Counted from the first letter of the stretch, positions 15,254 through 23,856 are shown. The stretch is DNA of 24,075 bases from CALEUX01 sp037439945 (GCA_037439945.1 JBBIVA010000048.1:1-24075); one strand, 5' to 3'. Notes: a model not told the origin generated them from the sequence alone. Numbers and translations are program-made.

Positions 15254-18052
15254 ATGAGCATAGTAAAATATAGTCTGTCATTATTATTAATCTGGAATTC
15301 TTTATCTGCATTTGCACAGATAATTAAATTTGATGCCACAATTAATGTCCCCAAACCTGTTGAGGGCCATTTAAATATGGGACACCCCGGCCCGGAAGGA
15401 AAGGAACTGCTTGTTAATAATTATTATCTGACATTAGGCGGTCAACCCTTTGTTCCGGTAATGGGTGAATTTCATTTCTCCCGATACGAAAAAACTCAAT
15501 GGGAAGATGTTATACTGAAAATGAAAGCTAATGGGATAAACATTATTGCATCATATATTTTATGGATTTTACATGAAGAAATTGAGGGGCAGTTTAACTG
15601 GGATGGAAATAACGATTTAAGGGCATTTGCAAAATTGTGCCATACACACGGTCTCTTTTTTTATCCCCGGATTGGCCCATGGTGTCATGCTGAAATAAGG
15701 AACGGGGGAACGCCGGATTGGATTCTCACCAAAAAGCATATCATCAACAGATCGAATGATCCAGTATATCAAAACTATGTTAAAAGATGGTACGGCCAAA
15801 TTGCAAGGCAACTTAATGGACTATATTATAAGGATGGAGGCCCAATAATTGGTATTCAACTTGAGAATGAATACCGACGAGGTAAAGGAGGCGAACCACA
15901 CATACTCTGGTTAAAGAAAACAGCCCGTGATGCCGGATTTGATGTACCACTATACACTATAACTGGATGGGGAAATGCATCTATTCCCCAAAACGAAGTA
16001 ATACCCCTTTGGGGCGGTTACCCCTCTGAACCGTGGACAACCCATACCAAACCATTGGGTATAAACCAGAATTACTTCTTCGATTCACCAAAAAACGACG
16101 AGAGTATAGGCAATGAAGACGCGAAAAAAGATTGGCAGCCTGGTATTGACTTTTCAATATACCCATATTTTACATGTGAATTAGGTGTCGGTAATCAAAT
16201 TTCAGAGCATCGTCGCCCTATTATTGGTCACCTTGATGGTTTGGCAATTGCTACGACCAAAGTTGGGTCCGGAAGCAACCTGCCAGGATATTATGTTTTT
16301 GCTGGTGGTTCAAACCCTACAGGAATATACACAACAATGGAAGAAAACCGTGATGAAACAAGCTATTACAATGAATATCCGGACATTAGCTATGATTTTC
16401 AGGCTGCAATTAAAGAGTCGGGAGAGTTAGCCCCATCTTATTTCGAAATTAAAAAACTGCATTACTTCTTAAATACTTTCGGTACAGAATTGGCTCAAAT
16501 GGTCCCTTTGTTCAAACATTCAGGCGATAAGAAAAAGGATTTACAATTCGCATTTCGCACCAATGGTAAATCAGGATTTTTATTTGGGACAAACTACCTG
16601 CGAAACTTCCGGAAACCAATTCATAAAAATGTTCAGTTTGAAATTGCCTTAAATAATGAGAATATAAAATTTCCTTCCGGAGAATTAGAAATTAAAGACA
16701 GTACAATATTTATTTGGCCGGTAAACTTAAATATGGGTAGCCTAACCCTCCGTTATGCAACAGCTCAGCCAATATGTAACTTTTCTTCAGGCGATACTAC
16801 AACATGGATATTTTTTCAAAACAATGAAATATCCCCTGAATTCTGCTTTAAAAACACTAACATAGAGCTAATACAAGCACCATCAATAAAGATTTTGAAG
16901 AAACCCAACTATACAGTTTTATCAAATATTCCTGTGGGTTTGAAAAACAATTTCACAATATTGGCTTCCAATAATAAAGCCCATCGAATTATTGTTTTAT
17001 CAAACTCCGAAGCACTCCATTTTTGGAAATTATATGATGCAGGTAAAAAAATTTGTTTGGTTTCCAACGGTGAAGCATACATCAATAATAATGAGCTGGT
17101 AATTACCCCTCGTGAAGAAAATACATTTGTTACTGATTTATCAAATTCTATTCGTGTGGGTAAAGTATTGAAACTGGTTGATTCAACAAATGTTTTTAAA
17201 AAATTTATCCCGTTATTAAACCACTATTCATTAAATACCCTCCAGGCCAAACCTAAAAATGAATTAAATAATTCAATATGGCTAAAAACCAATGTAGATG
17301 AAATATCGTCAAAAAACGAGTTGCATAAAATGTGTTTTATTAAAGAGTTTAACCTTACAAATCCTTCTGAAATAAAATCGGCAACCCTTAATTACTATAA
17401 TCAGAATCATTCTAAAATTAATGTTAACGGAAAATGGATCAATCAGGTTATTAATGAAAACCAATTAAACCAGCTTGATTTAACTGGCTATTTAAAACAT
17501 GGCGATAATAATATCATGATAATTTGTCCAACTACAATCCAAAAATCGGCTATGGCGGCTCACCTTGTGGTTAATTACTTTAACTCTGATCAATTCACTA
17601 TTGCTACTGATGAGTCGTGGGTTACAACAACTCAATACCTGGTTCCTTCAAAATTTCTTATAAATAACACATACAAAACTCCGATCGTTGTTGAACAACC
17701 GGCATCAATGAAATTGCCATTTTACAACCATTACGAAATTACAATTCCGGAACAACTATATCAGGATGGCTCAATTTATCTAAAAATTAACTATACAGGT
17801 AACAAGGCACTTCTGCGTGCGGGCCACAAGTTAATTGCCGACAATTTCTTTAATGGTCAAACCTGGTCTATTCGTTTACCTGCTAATAAAGTAAACAGCC
17901 ACCCTGTTTTAAATCTGGAAATTAAACCTTTCGAACCTGATCCAAAAATATACTTTGAGCTTGACAGACCTGTAAATTACAGTATTATTAACATTAAAAG
18001 TGTGAATTTAATTGAAACAAAAAAATATATAATCCCGCTTGATTCAAATTAA
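15254..18052 (+). CDS. GH35-family beta-galactosidase, secreted
   Basis: Retaining glycosidase that removes terminal beta-galactose from glycans, acting outside the cytoplasm. The signal peptide (1-21) ends SAFA before Gln22, a common Bacteroidota cleavage context. The GH35 barrel (about 35-420) carries GEFHFSRYEKTQW, PRIGPWCHAEIRNGG, the acid/base E206 in QLENEY and the nucleophile E309 in CELGVG. The remaining roughly 500 residues are beta-rich; one part around 690-850 resembles the jelly-roll domains of this family. The total of 932 residues is long for bacterial GH35 but not unusual in Bacteroidota. It is the last gene of the locus, 177 nt after the DUF5107 gene. The copy-2 palindrome lies 67 nt beyond its stop and could also act as a transcript-end hairpin. 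Some GH35 enzymes act on glucosamine, so the exact sugar is inferred. Confidence 0.92.
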   Translation: MSIVKYSLSLLLIWNSLSAFAQIIKFDATINVPKPVEGHLNMGHPGPEGKELLVNNYYLTLGGQPFVPVMGEFHFSRYEKTQWEDVILKMKANGINIIASYILWILHEEIEGQFNWDGNNDLRAFAKLCHTHGLFFYPRIGPWCHAEIRNGGTPDWILTKKHIINRSNDPVYQNYVKRWYGQIARQLNGLYYKDGGPIIGIQLENEYRRGKGGEPHILWLKKTARDAGFDVPLYTITGWGNASIPQNEVIPLWGGYPSEPWTTHTKPLGINQNYFFDSPKNDESIGNEDAKKDWQPGIDFSIYPYFTCELGVGNQISEHRRPIIGHLDGLAIATTKVGSGSNLPGYYVFAGGSNPTGIYTTMEENRDETSYYNEYPDISYDFQAAIKESGELAPSYFEIKKLHYFLNTFGTELAQMVPLFKHSGDKKKDLQFAFRTNGKSGFLFGTNYLRNFRKPIHKNVQFEIALNNENIKFPSGELEIKDSTIFIWPVNLNMGSLTLRYATAQPICNFSSGDTTTWIFFQNNEISPEFCFKNTNIELIQAPSIKILKKPNYTVLSNIPVGLKNNFTILASNNKAHRIIVLSNSEALHFWKLYDAGKKICLVSNGEAYINNNELVITPREENTFVTDLSNSIRVGKVLKLVDSTNVFKKFIPLLNHYSLNTLQAKPKNELNNSIWLKTNVDEISSKNELHKMCFIKEFNLTNPSEIKSATLNYYNQNHSKINVNGKWINQVINENQLNQLDLTGYLKHGDNNIMIICPTTIQKSAMAAHLVVNYFNSDQFTIATDESWVTTTQYLVPSKFLINNTYKTPIVVEQPASMKLPFYNHYEITIPEQLYQDGSIYLKINYTGNKALLRAGHKLIADNFFNGQTWSIRLPANKVNSHPVLNLEIKPFEPDPKIYFELDRPVNYSIINIKSVNLIETKKYIIPLDSN

Positions 18053-18119
18053 TTTACAACTAATTTTATATCAGAACCATAAACCCTGGAATCGGCAATT
18101 AAATTTTAACTTTGTTTTA

Positions 18120-18179
18120 TTAATCCCGGATTAGTCATTAGAAAGGCAATGAACTAATGACTTAGCAGGGATTAACCCT
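18120..18179 (+). repeat. REP-like 60-bp imperfect palindrome, copy 2
   Basis: This is the inverted copy of positions 1-60, with 58 of 60 bases identical. Its arms (18120-18141 and 18154-18175) pair at 19 of 22 positions around the same 12-nt loop. Both substitutions relative to copy 1 fall in one arm and weaken the stem. It lies just after the GH35 gene. Confidence 0.85.
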
Positions 18180-18306
18180 ACCGAATAGTCGGTACAGGCT
18201 GCTTTAGAAAAACTTAATTTGTAAGCATTTCTGATTACAAATATTTAGTTTTTTTAAGCGATTTGTCAAAATAGAAGGCATGTAATCAATAACTTAACAC
18301 TATTAA

Positions 18307-18329
18307 TTTCTAATGACGGTCATTAGAAA
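18307..18329. repeat. Perfect palindrome sharing an 11-mer with the REP-like element
   Basis: Arms TTTCTAATGAC and GTCATTAGAAA are exact reverse complements around a single G. The same TTTCTAATGAC occurs in REP copy 1 at 36-46, and its reverse complement in copy 2. It may be a reduced or rearranged relative, or the shared word may be a protein-recognition core. Confidence 0.65.
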
Positions 18330-18536
18330 AAATGGCTAAAGACAAATTTGGGTTAAAAAGTCCGGTAAATCATTTTGAACTATTAAAAATATGATTAATA
18401 CAAAGCCTGGCAATTTTGTCAGGCTTAAATAATAGTTGTCAGAAACTTGAAAAGCAAATATATAAGTCCATGTACCATTTAATACATCCGGAACGATGAA
18501 TTTTAGATGCTAATTATCTGCAAACAGATAGGTGCA

Positions 18537-18860
18537 TTAAAGAAAAAAGAGTTTGTAAGCTGGTTTACTCTCAAGATTATGGCTATTATTCCCTGTGGAA
18601 GTATTTTTCCATGCTGTTAAACCCGAGCCTGTACTTTCCGCTATTGTGCGAAGGTAAACTAATAACCATGTCAAAGTGATAGTAGTTGGTGGCAGTCGCA
18701 ATGCTAGGGGTCCATATGCATGGTTAACTTTTTGATGCACTTTTTGAAAAGTCGTTTCAATCTTATCCTGAATTTCGTAACCATTAATATTCAGTGCTTT
18801 TTTAAGCAGGAAGTGTGCATTACCCTATCTCATTTGCCTGATTGCCTTAAAGGCTTTTTC
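18537..18860 (-). pseudogene. Possible decayed gene of unknown family
   Basis: On the minus strand one frame reads WEKAFKAIRQMR, a stop at about 18825, then a natural-looking stretch (HFLLKKALNINGYEIQDKI, then ETTFQKVHQKVNHAYGP) that continues open to 18537, with an ATG only inside it (18740). Further upstream, stops appear in all frames, but patches such as FCIDTIELYCSFKGK (about 18960-19005) look coding-like. I cannot assign a family; a decayed transposase is one possibility given the neighbouring repeats. The alternative is chance. Confidence 0.3.
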
Positions 18861-19285
18861 CCATTAATTGTACTCTATTCAAAAATCGGGCTTAACCCTT
18901 AAATATTCTCCCATTCACTACCGATAACAATCATTTGCAGTTTTTTCCCTTAAATGAGCAATAAAGTTCAATTGTATCAATGCAAAAAATCTCAAATTGC
19001 TGAAAAACCTTTTTCTTTCTTACACGATAATAAACTATGGATGTATCAGATTAAACAAACCTTTGATTATAGGTTTTATCGATTAGAAATACAAAATATT
19101 TAACCGGCAAATCATATTAATCATTGCTATTCAAAATTTCTCCCGCACAATACTTAATTCCTAATGGTTAGTATCAGAATATAATAACAAAATTGTTTTT
19201 AACTTTTTGGCTTCCACAAATTATCCCAATATCTAAGACGAATTTCATTTTTATTAATTTTATATTTAATTATTTTAATATTTAT

Positions 19286-19316
19286 ATTGATTTTATTAAT
19301 TTTAACTTTACTTTTG
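19286..19316 (+). promoter_or_regulatory. Probable promoter of the DUF2089 operon
   Basis: TACTTTTG (19309-19316) matches TAnnTTTG, and a TTG at 19287-19289 lies 19 nt upstream, near the spacing expected for a Bacteroidota -33/-7 pair. The -7 box ends 20 nt before the ATG. This is the best promoter match in the window. Confidence 0.5.
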
Positions 19317-19336
19317 TAAACAAAATAATTTAATTA

Positions 19337-19645
19337 ATGAATAAAAAATTACCAGTAAATTGTCCGGGTTGCCAATATAAGCTTAATGTACAAAGCTTAT
19401 ATTGCGATAGTTGCCAAACCACAATTAGCGGATCATTTAGTATGCCACTTATTTTACAACTTGATGCCAGGGAACAGGAATTTATTATTGATTTTGTTCA
19501 ATGTAGCGGAAGCTTAAAAGTTATGGCACAGAACTTAAAACTTAGTTACCCAACTGTTAGAAATATGCTCGATGAGCTAATAAATAAAATATCAATAATT
19601 CAAAAAAACATGAACCATGATAAAGTTCCTGATAAATCCGTTTAA
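19337..19645 (+). CDS. DUF2089-family zinc-ribbon/HTH protein
   Basis: Small protein of 102 residues. The N-terminus is a zinc ribbon with Cys 9, 12, 23 and 26 (CPGC and CDSC). The C-terminal half reads as a helix-turn-helix: FIIDFVQCSGSLKVMAQNL followed by KLSYPTVRNMLDELI, whose SYPTVRN part looks like the recognition helix. This arrangement matches DUF2089, a family of presumed DNA-binding regulators of unknown targets. Its last 29 nt overlap the start of a membrane-protein gene in another frame, so the two are probably translationally coupled. Its role could be to control that membrane protein; this is inferred from context. Confidence 0.88.
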   Translation: MNKKLPVNCPGCQYKLNVQSLYCDSCQTTISGSFSMPLILQLDAREQEFIIDFVQCSGSLKVMAQNLKLSYPTVRNMLDELINKISIIQKNMNHDKVPDKSV

Positions 19646-20222
19646 AACTATTGCTGGTTTAAGGGCCCTTATGGCCGGATTAACTATTATGATACTGACT
19701 GTACTTGTTGGATGGGCTGGAAACATACATTTCCCTGATGTTATTTCATTAAAAACAAGTGCGGATTTACCATTCCAATACCTTCTAATTCAAACCATTT
19801 CCAATTGGTTTGTTTTTTCGTTGCTTCTATACATTTATGCAATTTTTTTTTCAAAATCATCAATTCGGGCAATTGATATATTTGGAACACAGGCCTTAGC
19901 ACGGTTTCCATATTTACCGGGAGCTTTTATAGGTTTTTCGGACTCAATAGAAAAATTTGGAAAATTTATTCTCTCCAAAACTATCCAACCTGGTTTAACT
20001 ATTTCAGTTTCTCCAATGGAAATTGCTTTTGCATTCATCCTGTTATTTTTTTCCCTTATAATGCTTATTTGGATGGTTGCTTTAATGTATAAGGCTTTTA
20101 GTATTTCAGCCAATTTAAATGGGCCAAAAGGAATTGTTGGATTTATCGTGATATTGATTTTATCTATTGTAGTAACCGCCACAATCTCGTTTAAATTATT
20201 TGAAACGGGTTTATTCGGTTAG
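19617..20222 (+). CDS. Multi-pass membrane protein, Yip1-like
   Basis: A hydrophobic protein of 201 residues with four to five predicted membrane segments: about 15-34, 55-78, possibly one near 90-105, 133-160 and 170-193. The overall layout, a short polar N-terminus and paired hydrophobic spans, resembles Yip1-type integral membrane proteins, but no diagnostic motif is visible and the family name is tentative. The ATG overlaps the upstream DUF2089 gene by 29 nt. The alpha/beta hydrolase gene starts 100 nt after its stop. Function unknown. Confidence 0.8.
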   Translation: MIKFLINPFKTIAGLRALMAGLTIMILTVLVGWAGNIHFPDVISLKTSADLPFQYLLIQTISNWFVFSLLLYIYAIFFSKSSIRAIDIFGTQALARFPYLPGAFIGFSDSIEKFGKFILSKTIQPGLTISVSPMEIAFAFILLFFSLIMLIWMVALMYKAFSISANLNGPKGIVGFIVILILSIVVTATISFKLFETGLFG

Positions 20223-20322
20223 AATTTTCTATATTATTGATTAAATTAATAATCATAAACCTTGGTAATAAGAGAATTAAATATGGGAAAAAGTTATAAT
20301 AAAATAATTAAGAAAAAATAAA

Positions 20323-21261
20323 ATGAGAAAAGTATTGTATTTACTGGCTTTATGGATTTTAGCAACTATTGGTTATTCCCAACAATCAGATACAATTTAT
20401 TTTGATATAGATGGGATTAAAATTCATACTGTATTAACCACACCCGTTAAAGTTAAAAAGCCGCCACTTGCAATAATCATTGCAGGGTCTGGCCCTACCG
20501 ATTTAAACGGAAATCAACCAAAAATGGTGAACAACAGTTTGAAATTTTTGTCAGACGAACTGGTATCCAACAAAATAGCAACCTTAAGATTTGATAAACG
20601 TGCAATAGCAAAAAGTTCATATTCAAATTTCCGGGAAGATGATTTATCAATTGATAACTTTGCCAGCGATATTATTAAATTAACGGAATTGGCTAAATCA
20701 AAGGGCTTTGAAAAAATATATTTAATAGGGCATAGTGAAGGTTCATTATTAGCTTTAATAGCATTAAATAAAATCAATGCTGCAGGTTTTGTTTCATTGG
20801 CCGGGGCCGGATATCCGGCTGACATAATATTAAAGAAGCAGCTAAAACCTCAATTACCCCCTGCAATGTTTACAGAGGCTGAAGCTATTATTGACAGCCT
20901 AAAAAATGGTTATTTAGTAAAAAAATTACCCCCCTATTTAAACATTCTTTTCAGGGCTTCGGTACAGCCATATATAATCTCGTGGTTTAAGTACGATCCG
21001 GCCGTGTTAATATGCAATCTAAAATGCCCGGTTATAATAATCCAGGGCGATAATGACCTTCAAATTAAAATTGAAGATGCTCAAAATCTGTCCAAGGCAT
21101 TACCATTGGCCAAATTAAAAATAATACCCGAAATGAACCATATTCTAAAAACAGTTGGTAATAATATGCAGGAGAATATTAATTCATACAATAACCCGGG
21201 TTTACCTGTAAATGCAGAATTAGTAGCTAACATAACAGGTTTTATTAACGATAAAAAATAA
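20323..21261 (+). CDS. Exported alpha/beta hydrolase
   Basis: Serine hydrolase of 312 residues with a signal peptide (1-19, ending GYS before two Gln), so it acts in the periplasm or outside. The fold markers are in order: oxyanion region AGSGPTDLNGN (about 54-64), nucleophile elbow GHSEGS with Ser138, acid in QGDNDLQI (D243 or D245) and the catalytic His273 in MNHIL. The insertion between 165 and 215 would form the cap. The AGSGPTDLNGN form is common in secreted peptidase- or esterase-like hydrolases of Bacteroidota. Substrate cannot be predicted. It lies downstream of the DUF2089/membrane pair on the same strand and may belong to the same transcript. Confidence 0.88.
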   Translation: MRKVLYLLALWILATIGYSQQSDTIYFDIDGIKIHTVLTTPVKVKKPPLAIIIAGSGPTDLNGNQPKMVNNSLKFLSDELVSNKIATLRFDKRAIAKSSYSNFREDDLSIDNFASDIIKLTELAKSKGFEKIYLIGHSEGSLLALIALNKINAAGFVSLAGAGYPADIILKKQLKPQLPPAMFTEAEAIIDSLKNGYLVKKLPPYLNILFRASVQPYIISWFKYDPAVLICNLKCPVIIIQGDNDLQIKIEDAQNLSKALPLAKLKIIPEMNHILKTVGNNMQENINSYNNPGLPVNAELVANITGFINDKK

Positions 21262-21411
21262 TAAAAACAAAAAGCATAAATTGGAGGTTAATTACTTATG
21301 ATTCAATAAATCGGGCTTTTATGTTTAACTAAATTGATGGTTTGTCAGCTCGTAATTTTAAGACGGCAAGCCAACCCACATTACAATAAAACCTTTTCAA
21401 AAAATTTACTT

Positions 21412-21822
21412 ATGAAAAAAACTCAAACCGGCTGGGCCATCATAATATTATTGATTGGTCTTAATCTTATAATTTCTGTTGGCTTTAAAAATCTTAATGA
21501 TGGCTTAATTTTGGCCATTATCTCGGTTATAATTCTTATTCTGTTTGGTAGTCTTACAATTGAAGTTGATAATGAGTATGTTAAATTCTACTTTGGTATT
21601 GGTATTTTTAGAAAAAAGTTTAGGTTAAAAGATATATACAATTGCAGACCAGTAAATTATTTCTCTTTGGGATGGGGAATAAGGTTTCAACCCGGAATTG
21701 TTTTATATAACGTTTCAGGGAACAAGGCCATAGAATTATCAATTAAAGGTAAATACAGAAAGGTGAGAATTGGTACCAATGAACCGGAAGTTATTGCAAA
21801 ATTCATAAATTCAAAATTATAA
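21412..21822 (+). CDS. Small membrane protein with possible PH-like domain
   Basis: 136 residues from the ATG at 21412. A longer frame opens at 21334, but its 26 extra residues are polar and unlike a natural N-terminus, while MKKTQTGWAIIILLIG begins directly with a membrane span. Two hydrophobic segments (about 8-24 and 31-47) are followed by a beta-rich soluble part: LTIEVDNEYVKFYFGIGIF, then the RKKFRLKDI stretch, ending in a helix. This layout fits bacterial PH-like membrane proteins (two spans plus one PH-like domain), an assignment from pattern only. Function unknown. Confidence 0.72.
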   Translation: MKKTQTGWAIIILLIGLNLIISVGFKNLNDGLILAIISVIILILFGSLTIEVDNEYVKFYFGIGIFRKKFRLKDIYNCRPVNYFSLGWGIRFQPGIVLYNVSGNKAIELSIKGKYRKVRIGTNEPEVIAKFINSKL

Positions 21823-21866
21823 AACCCTCTATCATTTCATTGAAAATATTTTTATTACTGATGTCC

Positions 21867-21902
21867 ATAACCAAATTTGAAGTAATTATCAAATTTGGTT
21901 AT
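21867..21902 (+). terminator. Perfect 14-bp inverted repeat, likely terminator
   Basis: ATAACCAAATTTGA (21867-21880) pairs exactly with 21889-21902 around an 8-nt loop. Four bases later comes a T-rich stretch (21907-21920). It lies 45 nt after the stop of the small membrane protein and probably ends that transcript. The stem is AT-rich, so a regulatory or repeat role is not excluded. Confidence 0.6.
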
Positions 21903-22178
21903 AGCCATTTTTAATTTTTTAAAGTATTTTTGGTGTAAGCATTATTATTGCGGAATTTTGGTAAAATAATTTTTTATTGCGGGTGATAACAGTAAAATAA
22001 CCAATTAAAAAACAAAATGATATAAACCGGTTATTTCAATTACATCTGTTGTTGTATATTTAAAATACCAGTGAATTGATAAATTATTTGCGAAAATACG
22101 CATCCGGTATTCCGGCAAAATTTTGAAATTAATTAATAATGATTAAGCCATTAAAACCTGATTCTTACAAATCGCAGT

Positions 22179-22186
22179 TAATTTTG
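22179..22186 (+). promoter_or_regulatory. Possible -7 box for the M49-like gene
   Basis: TAATTTTG fits the TAnnTTTG consensus and is followed by 38 nt to the ATG. No clear -33 element is seen. Confidence 0.3.
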
Positions 22187-22224
22187 GGCTTTTTCATGTC
22201 AACGTATTATTAAATAAGAAACGA

Positions 22225-23856
22225 ATGAAAACCTACGGTAGATTGGTATTGTATGCTCTCATTCTTTTTTTGGTGGCATGCCATCAAAAAAAGAGTATTA
22301 ATTATGAAATGATGAACAAAGTAAACAGTTTTGCGGAAGTAGAGCTTAAATCAGATTTAAGTCATTTATCTGATAATGAAAAAAAAATGTTGCCGTTACT
22401 ATTTGAAGCAGCAAAAATAATGGATGAAATATTTTGGGACCAGGCTTTTGGCGATCCTGCCGGATTATTTGATAAAACTGATGATGAGCTGGTTAAAGCT
22501 TTTATTAAAATCAATTACGGCCCCTGGGAAAGACTAAATAGCAATAAGCCCTTTGTTGATGGATATATGAGCAAACCTCCTGGAGCAAATTTTTATCCGG
22601 CTGATATTACACGGGCTGAATTTGATGCCTTTGTTTCGGATGACAAAACCAGCCAGTACTCATTAATCAGAAGAGATGAGAATGGCAACCTGATCGCTGT
22701 TCCCTACAGAATTGCCTATAAAGTACAGCACGAAAAAGTTGCAGAATTATTGCGCGAAGCCGCCAAACTGGCCGATTATGAAAACCTTAAAAACTACCTT
22801 AACCTAAGGGCTGAAGCTTTATTAACCGATAATTACCAGCCAAGTGATATGGCCTGGATGGATATGAAAGATAACAATATTGATTTTGTTGTAGGGCCCA
22901 TTGAAAACTATGAAGATGGACTGTATAATTATAAAGCAGCTCATGAAGCATATATTTTAATTAAAGACCGCGAATGGAGCGATAAACTTTCCCGCTTCGC
23001 TGGTTTATTGCCTGCTTTACAGAAAAGCCTTCCTGTGGGCAAAGAATATAAAACGGAGATGCCCGGAAGCGATAGTGACCTAGGGGTTTATGATGCTATT
23101 TACTATGCAGGTGATTGCAATAGTGGAAGCAAAACAATTGCCATTAATCTGCCCAACGACCCGGAGGTTCATTTAAAAAAGGGAAGCCGTAAACTTCAGC
23201 TTAAAAATTCAATGCGCTATAAATTTGACAAAATACTGCAACCCATTGGAAATGTTTTAATTGACCCTTCACAACAAAAACACATAACTTTTAATGCATT
23301 TTTTGAAAATACAATGTTTCATGAGGTTGCACATGGTCTTGGGATAAAAAATACGATTAACAATTCAGGTACCGTACGTGAAGCCTTACTGGAAACCTAT
23401 ACACCAATTGAAGAGAATAAAGCAGACATTCTTGGTTTGTACATGGTAACAAAACTTGTTGAAATGGGTGAATTGAGTCAACAGGATTTAATGGACAATT
23501 ATGTAACCTTTATGGCCGGCATATTCAGGTCGGTTCGATTCGGAGCAGCCTCGTCACATGGTAAGTCCAATATGATTAGTTTTTATTTCTTTCAGGAGAA
23601 GGAAGCTTTTACAAGAGATAACAAAACAGGCACCTATAAAGTAAATTTTGATAAAATGAAGCAGGCTATTTCTTCGTTGGCCAAAATAATTATTACAATG
23701 CAGGGCAACGGAGATTATTATGGCGCTATTGAATTACTAAAAAGTAAAGGCAAAATAATGGAAGAACTACAGGCTGACCTTAACAGGGTTAATAGTTCCG
23801 GCATACCTGTTGACATCAGATTTATTCAGGGACCCGAAATTCTTGGATTAAAGTAA
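22225..23856 (+). CDS. M49-like zinc metallopeptidase, lipoprotein
   Basis: Predicted dipeptidyl-peptidase III superfamily protein of 543 residues. The N-terminus is a lipoprotein signal with the lipid-modified Cys at 19 (LVAC), and no acidic export signal follows. The zinc site is HEVAH (366-370); the second motif, EENKAD (396-401), supplies the third ligand, probably E397. Classical DPP III has the longer HExxGH form; the five-residue HExxH form seen here also occurs in the M49 domain of plant NUDIX3-type proteins and their bacterial relatives. The GLGIKNT stretch after the His and the helix with ADILGLYMV agree with that branch. Expected activity is removal of dipeptides from the N-terminus of short peptides in the periplasm, though some relatives may not be peptidases. 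It stands alone between an inverted repeat and a terminator. Confidence 0.85.
   Translation: MKTYGRLVLYALILFLVACHQKKSINYEMMNKVNSFAEVELKSDLSHLSDNEKKMLPLLFEAAKIMDEIFWDQAFGDPAGLFDKTDDELVKAFIKINYGPWERLNSNKPFVDGYMSKPPGANFYPADITRAEFDAFVSDDKTSQYSLIRRDENGNLIAVPYRIAYKVQHEKVAELLREAAKLADYENLKNYLNLRAEALLTDNYQPSDMAWMDMKDNNIDFVVGPIENYEDGLYNYKAAHEAYILIKDREWSDKLSRFAGLLPALQKSLPVGKEYKTEMPGSDSDLGVYDAIYYAGDCNSGSKTIAINLPNDPEVHLKKGSRKLQLKNSMRYKFDKILQPIGNVLIDPSQQKHITFNAFFENTMFHEVAHGLGIKNTINNSGTVREALLETYTPIEENKADILGLYMVTKLVEMGELSQQDLMDNYVTFMAGIFRSVRFGAASSHGKSNMISFYFFQEKEAFTRDNKTGTYKVNFDKMKQAISSLAKIIITMQGNGDYYGAIELLKSKGKIMEELQADLNRVNSSGIPVDIRFIQGPEILGLK

Larger units (their letters stand above)
18053..19336. other. 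1.3-kb region with repeats and decayed sequence, no intact gene
   Basis: The stretch holds the second REP-like copy (18120-18179), a perfect 11-bp-arm palindrome (18307-18329), a 7-bp-stem hairpin AAGCCTG/CAGGCTT (18403-18426) without a T run, and a possible decayed gene on the minus strand (18537-18860). The last 270 bases are AT-rich and end in the probable promoter of the DUF2089 gene. Short open frames on both strands lack family features and normal starts. Confidence 0.6.
21823..22224. other. Intergenic region with a strong hairpin and possible promoter
   Basis: About 400 AT-rich bases without a gene. The 14-bp inverted repeat at 21867-21902 is near the left side. The right side holds TAATTTTG (22179-22186), a fit to the -7 consensus, 38 nt before the M49-like gene, without a clear -33 element. 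The middle has short A/T runs only. Confidence 0.5.

Noticed and set aside
18720..18902. Plus-strand 60-codon open frame in the gene-free region
   Set aside because: It has an odd hydrophobic composition, no recognisable features and lies opposite the possible decayed gene.
21334..21411. Upstream ATG for the small membrane protein
   Set aside because: The added 26 residues are unlike a natural N-terminus; the ATG at 21412 leads directly into a membrane segment.
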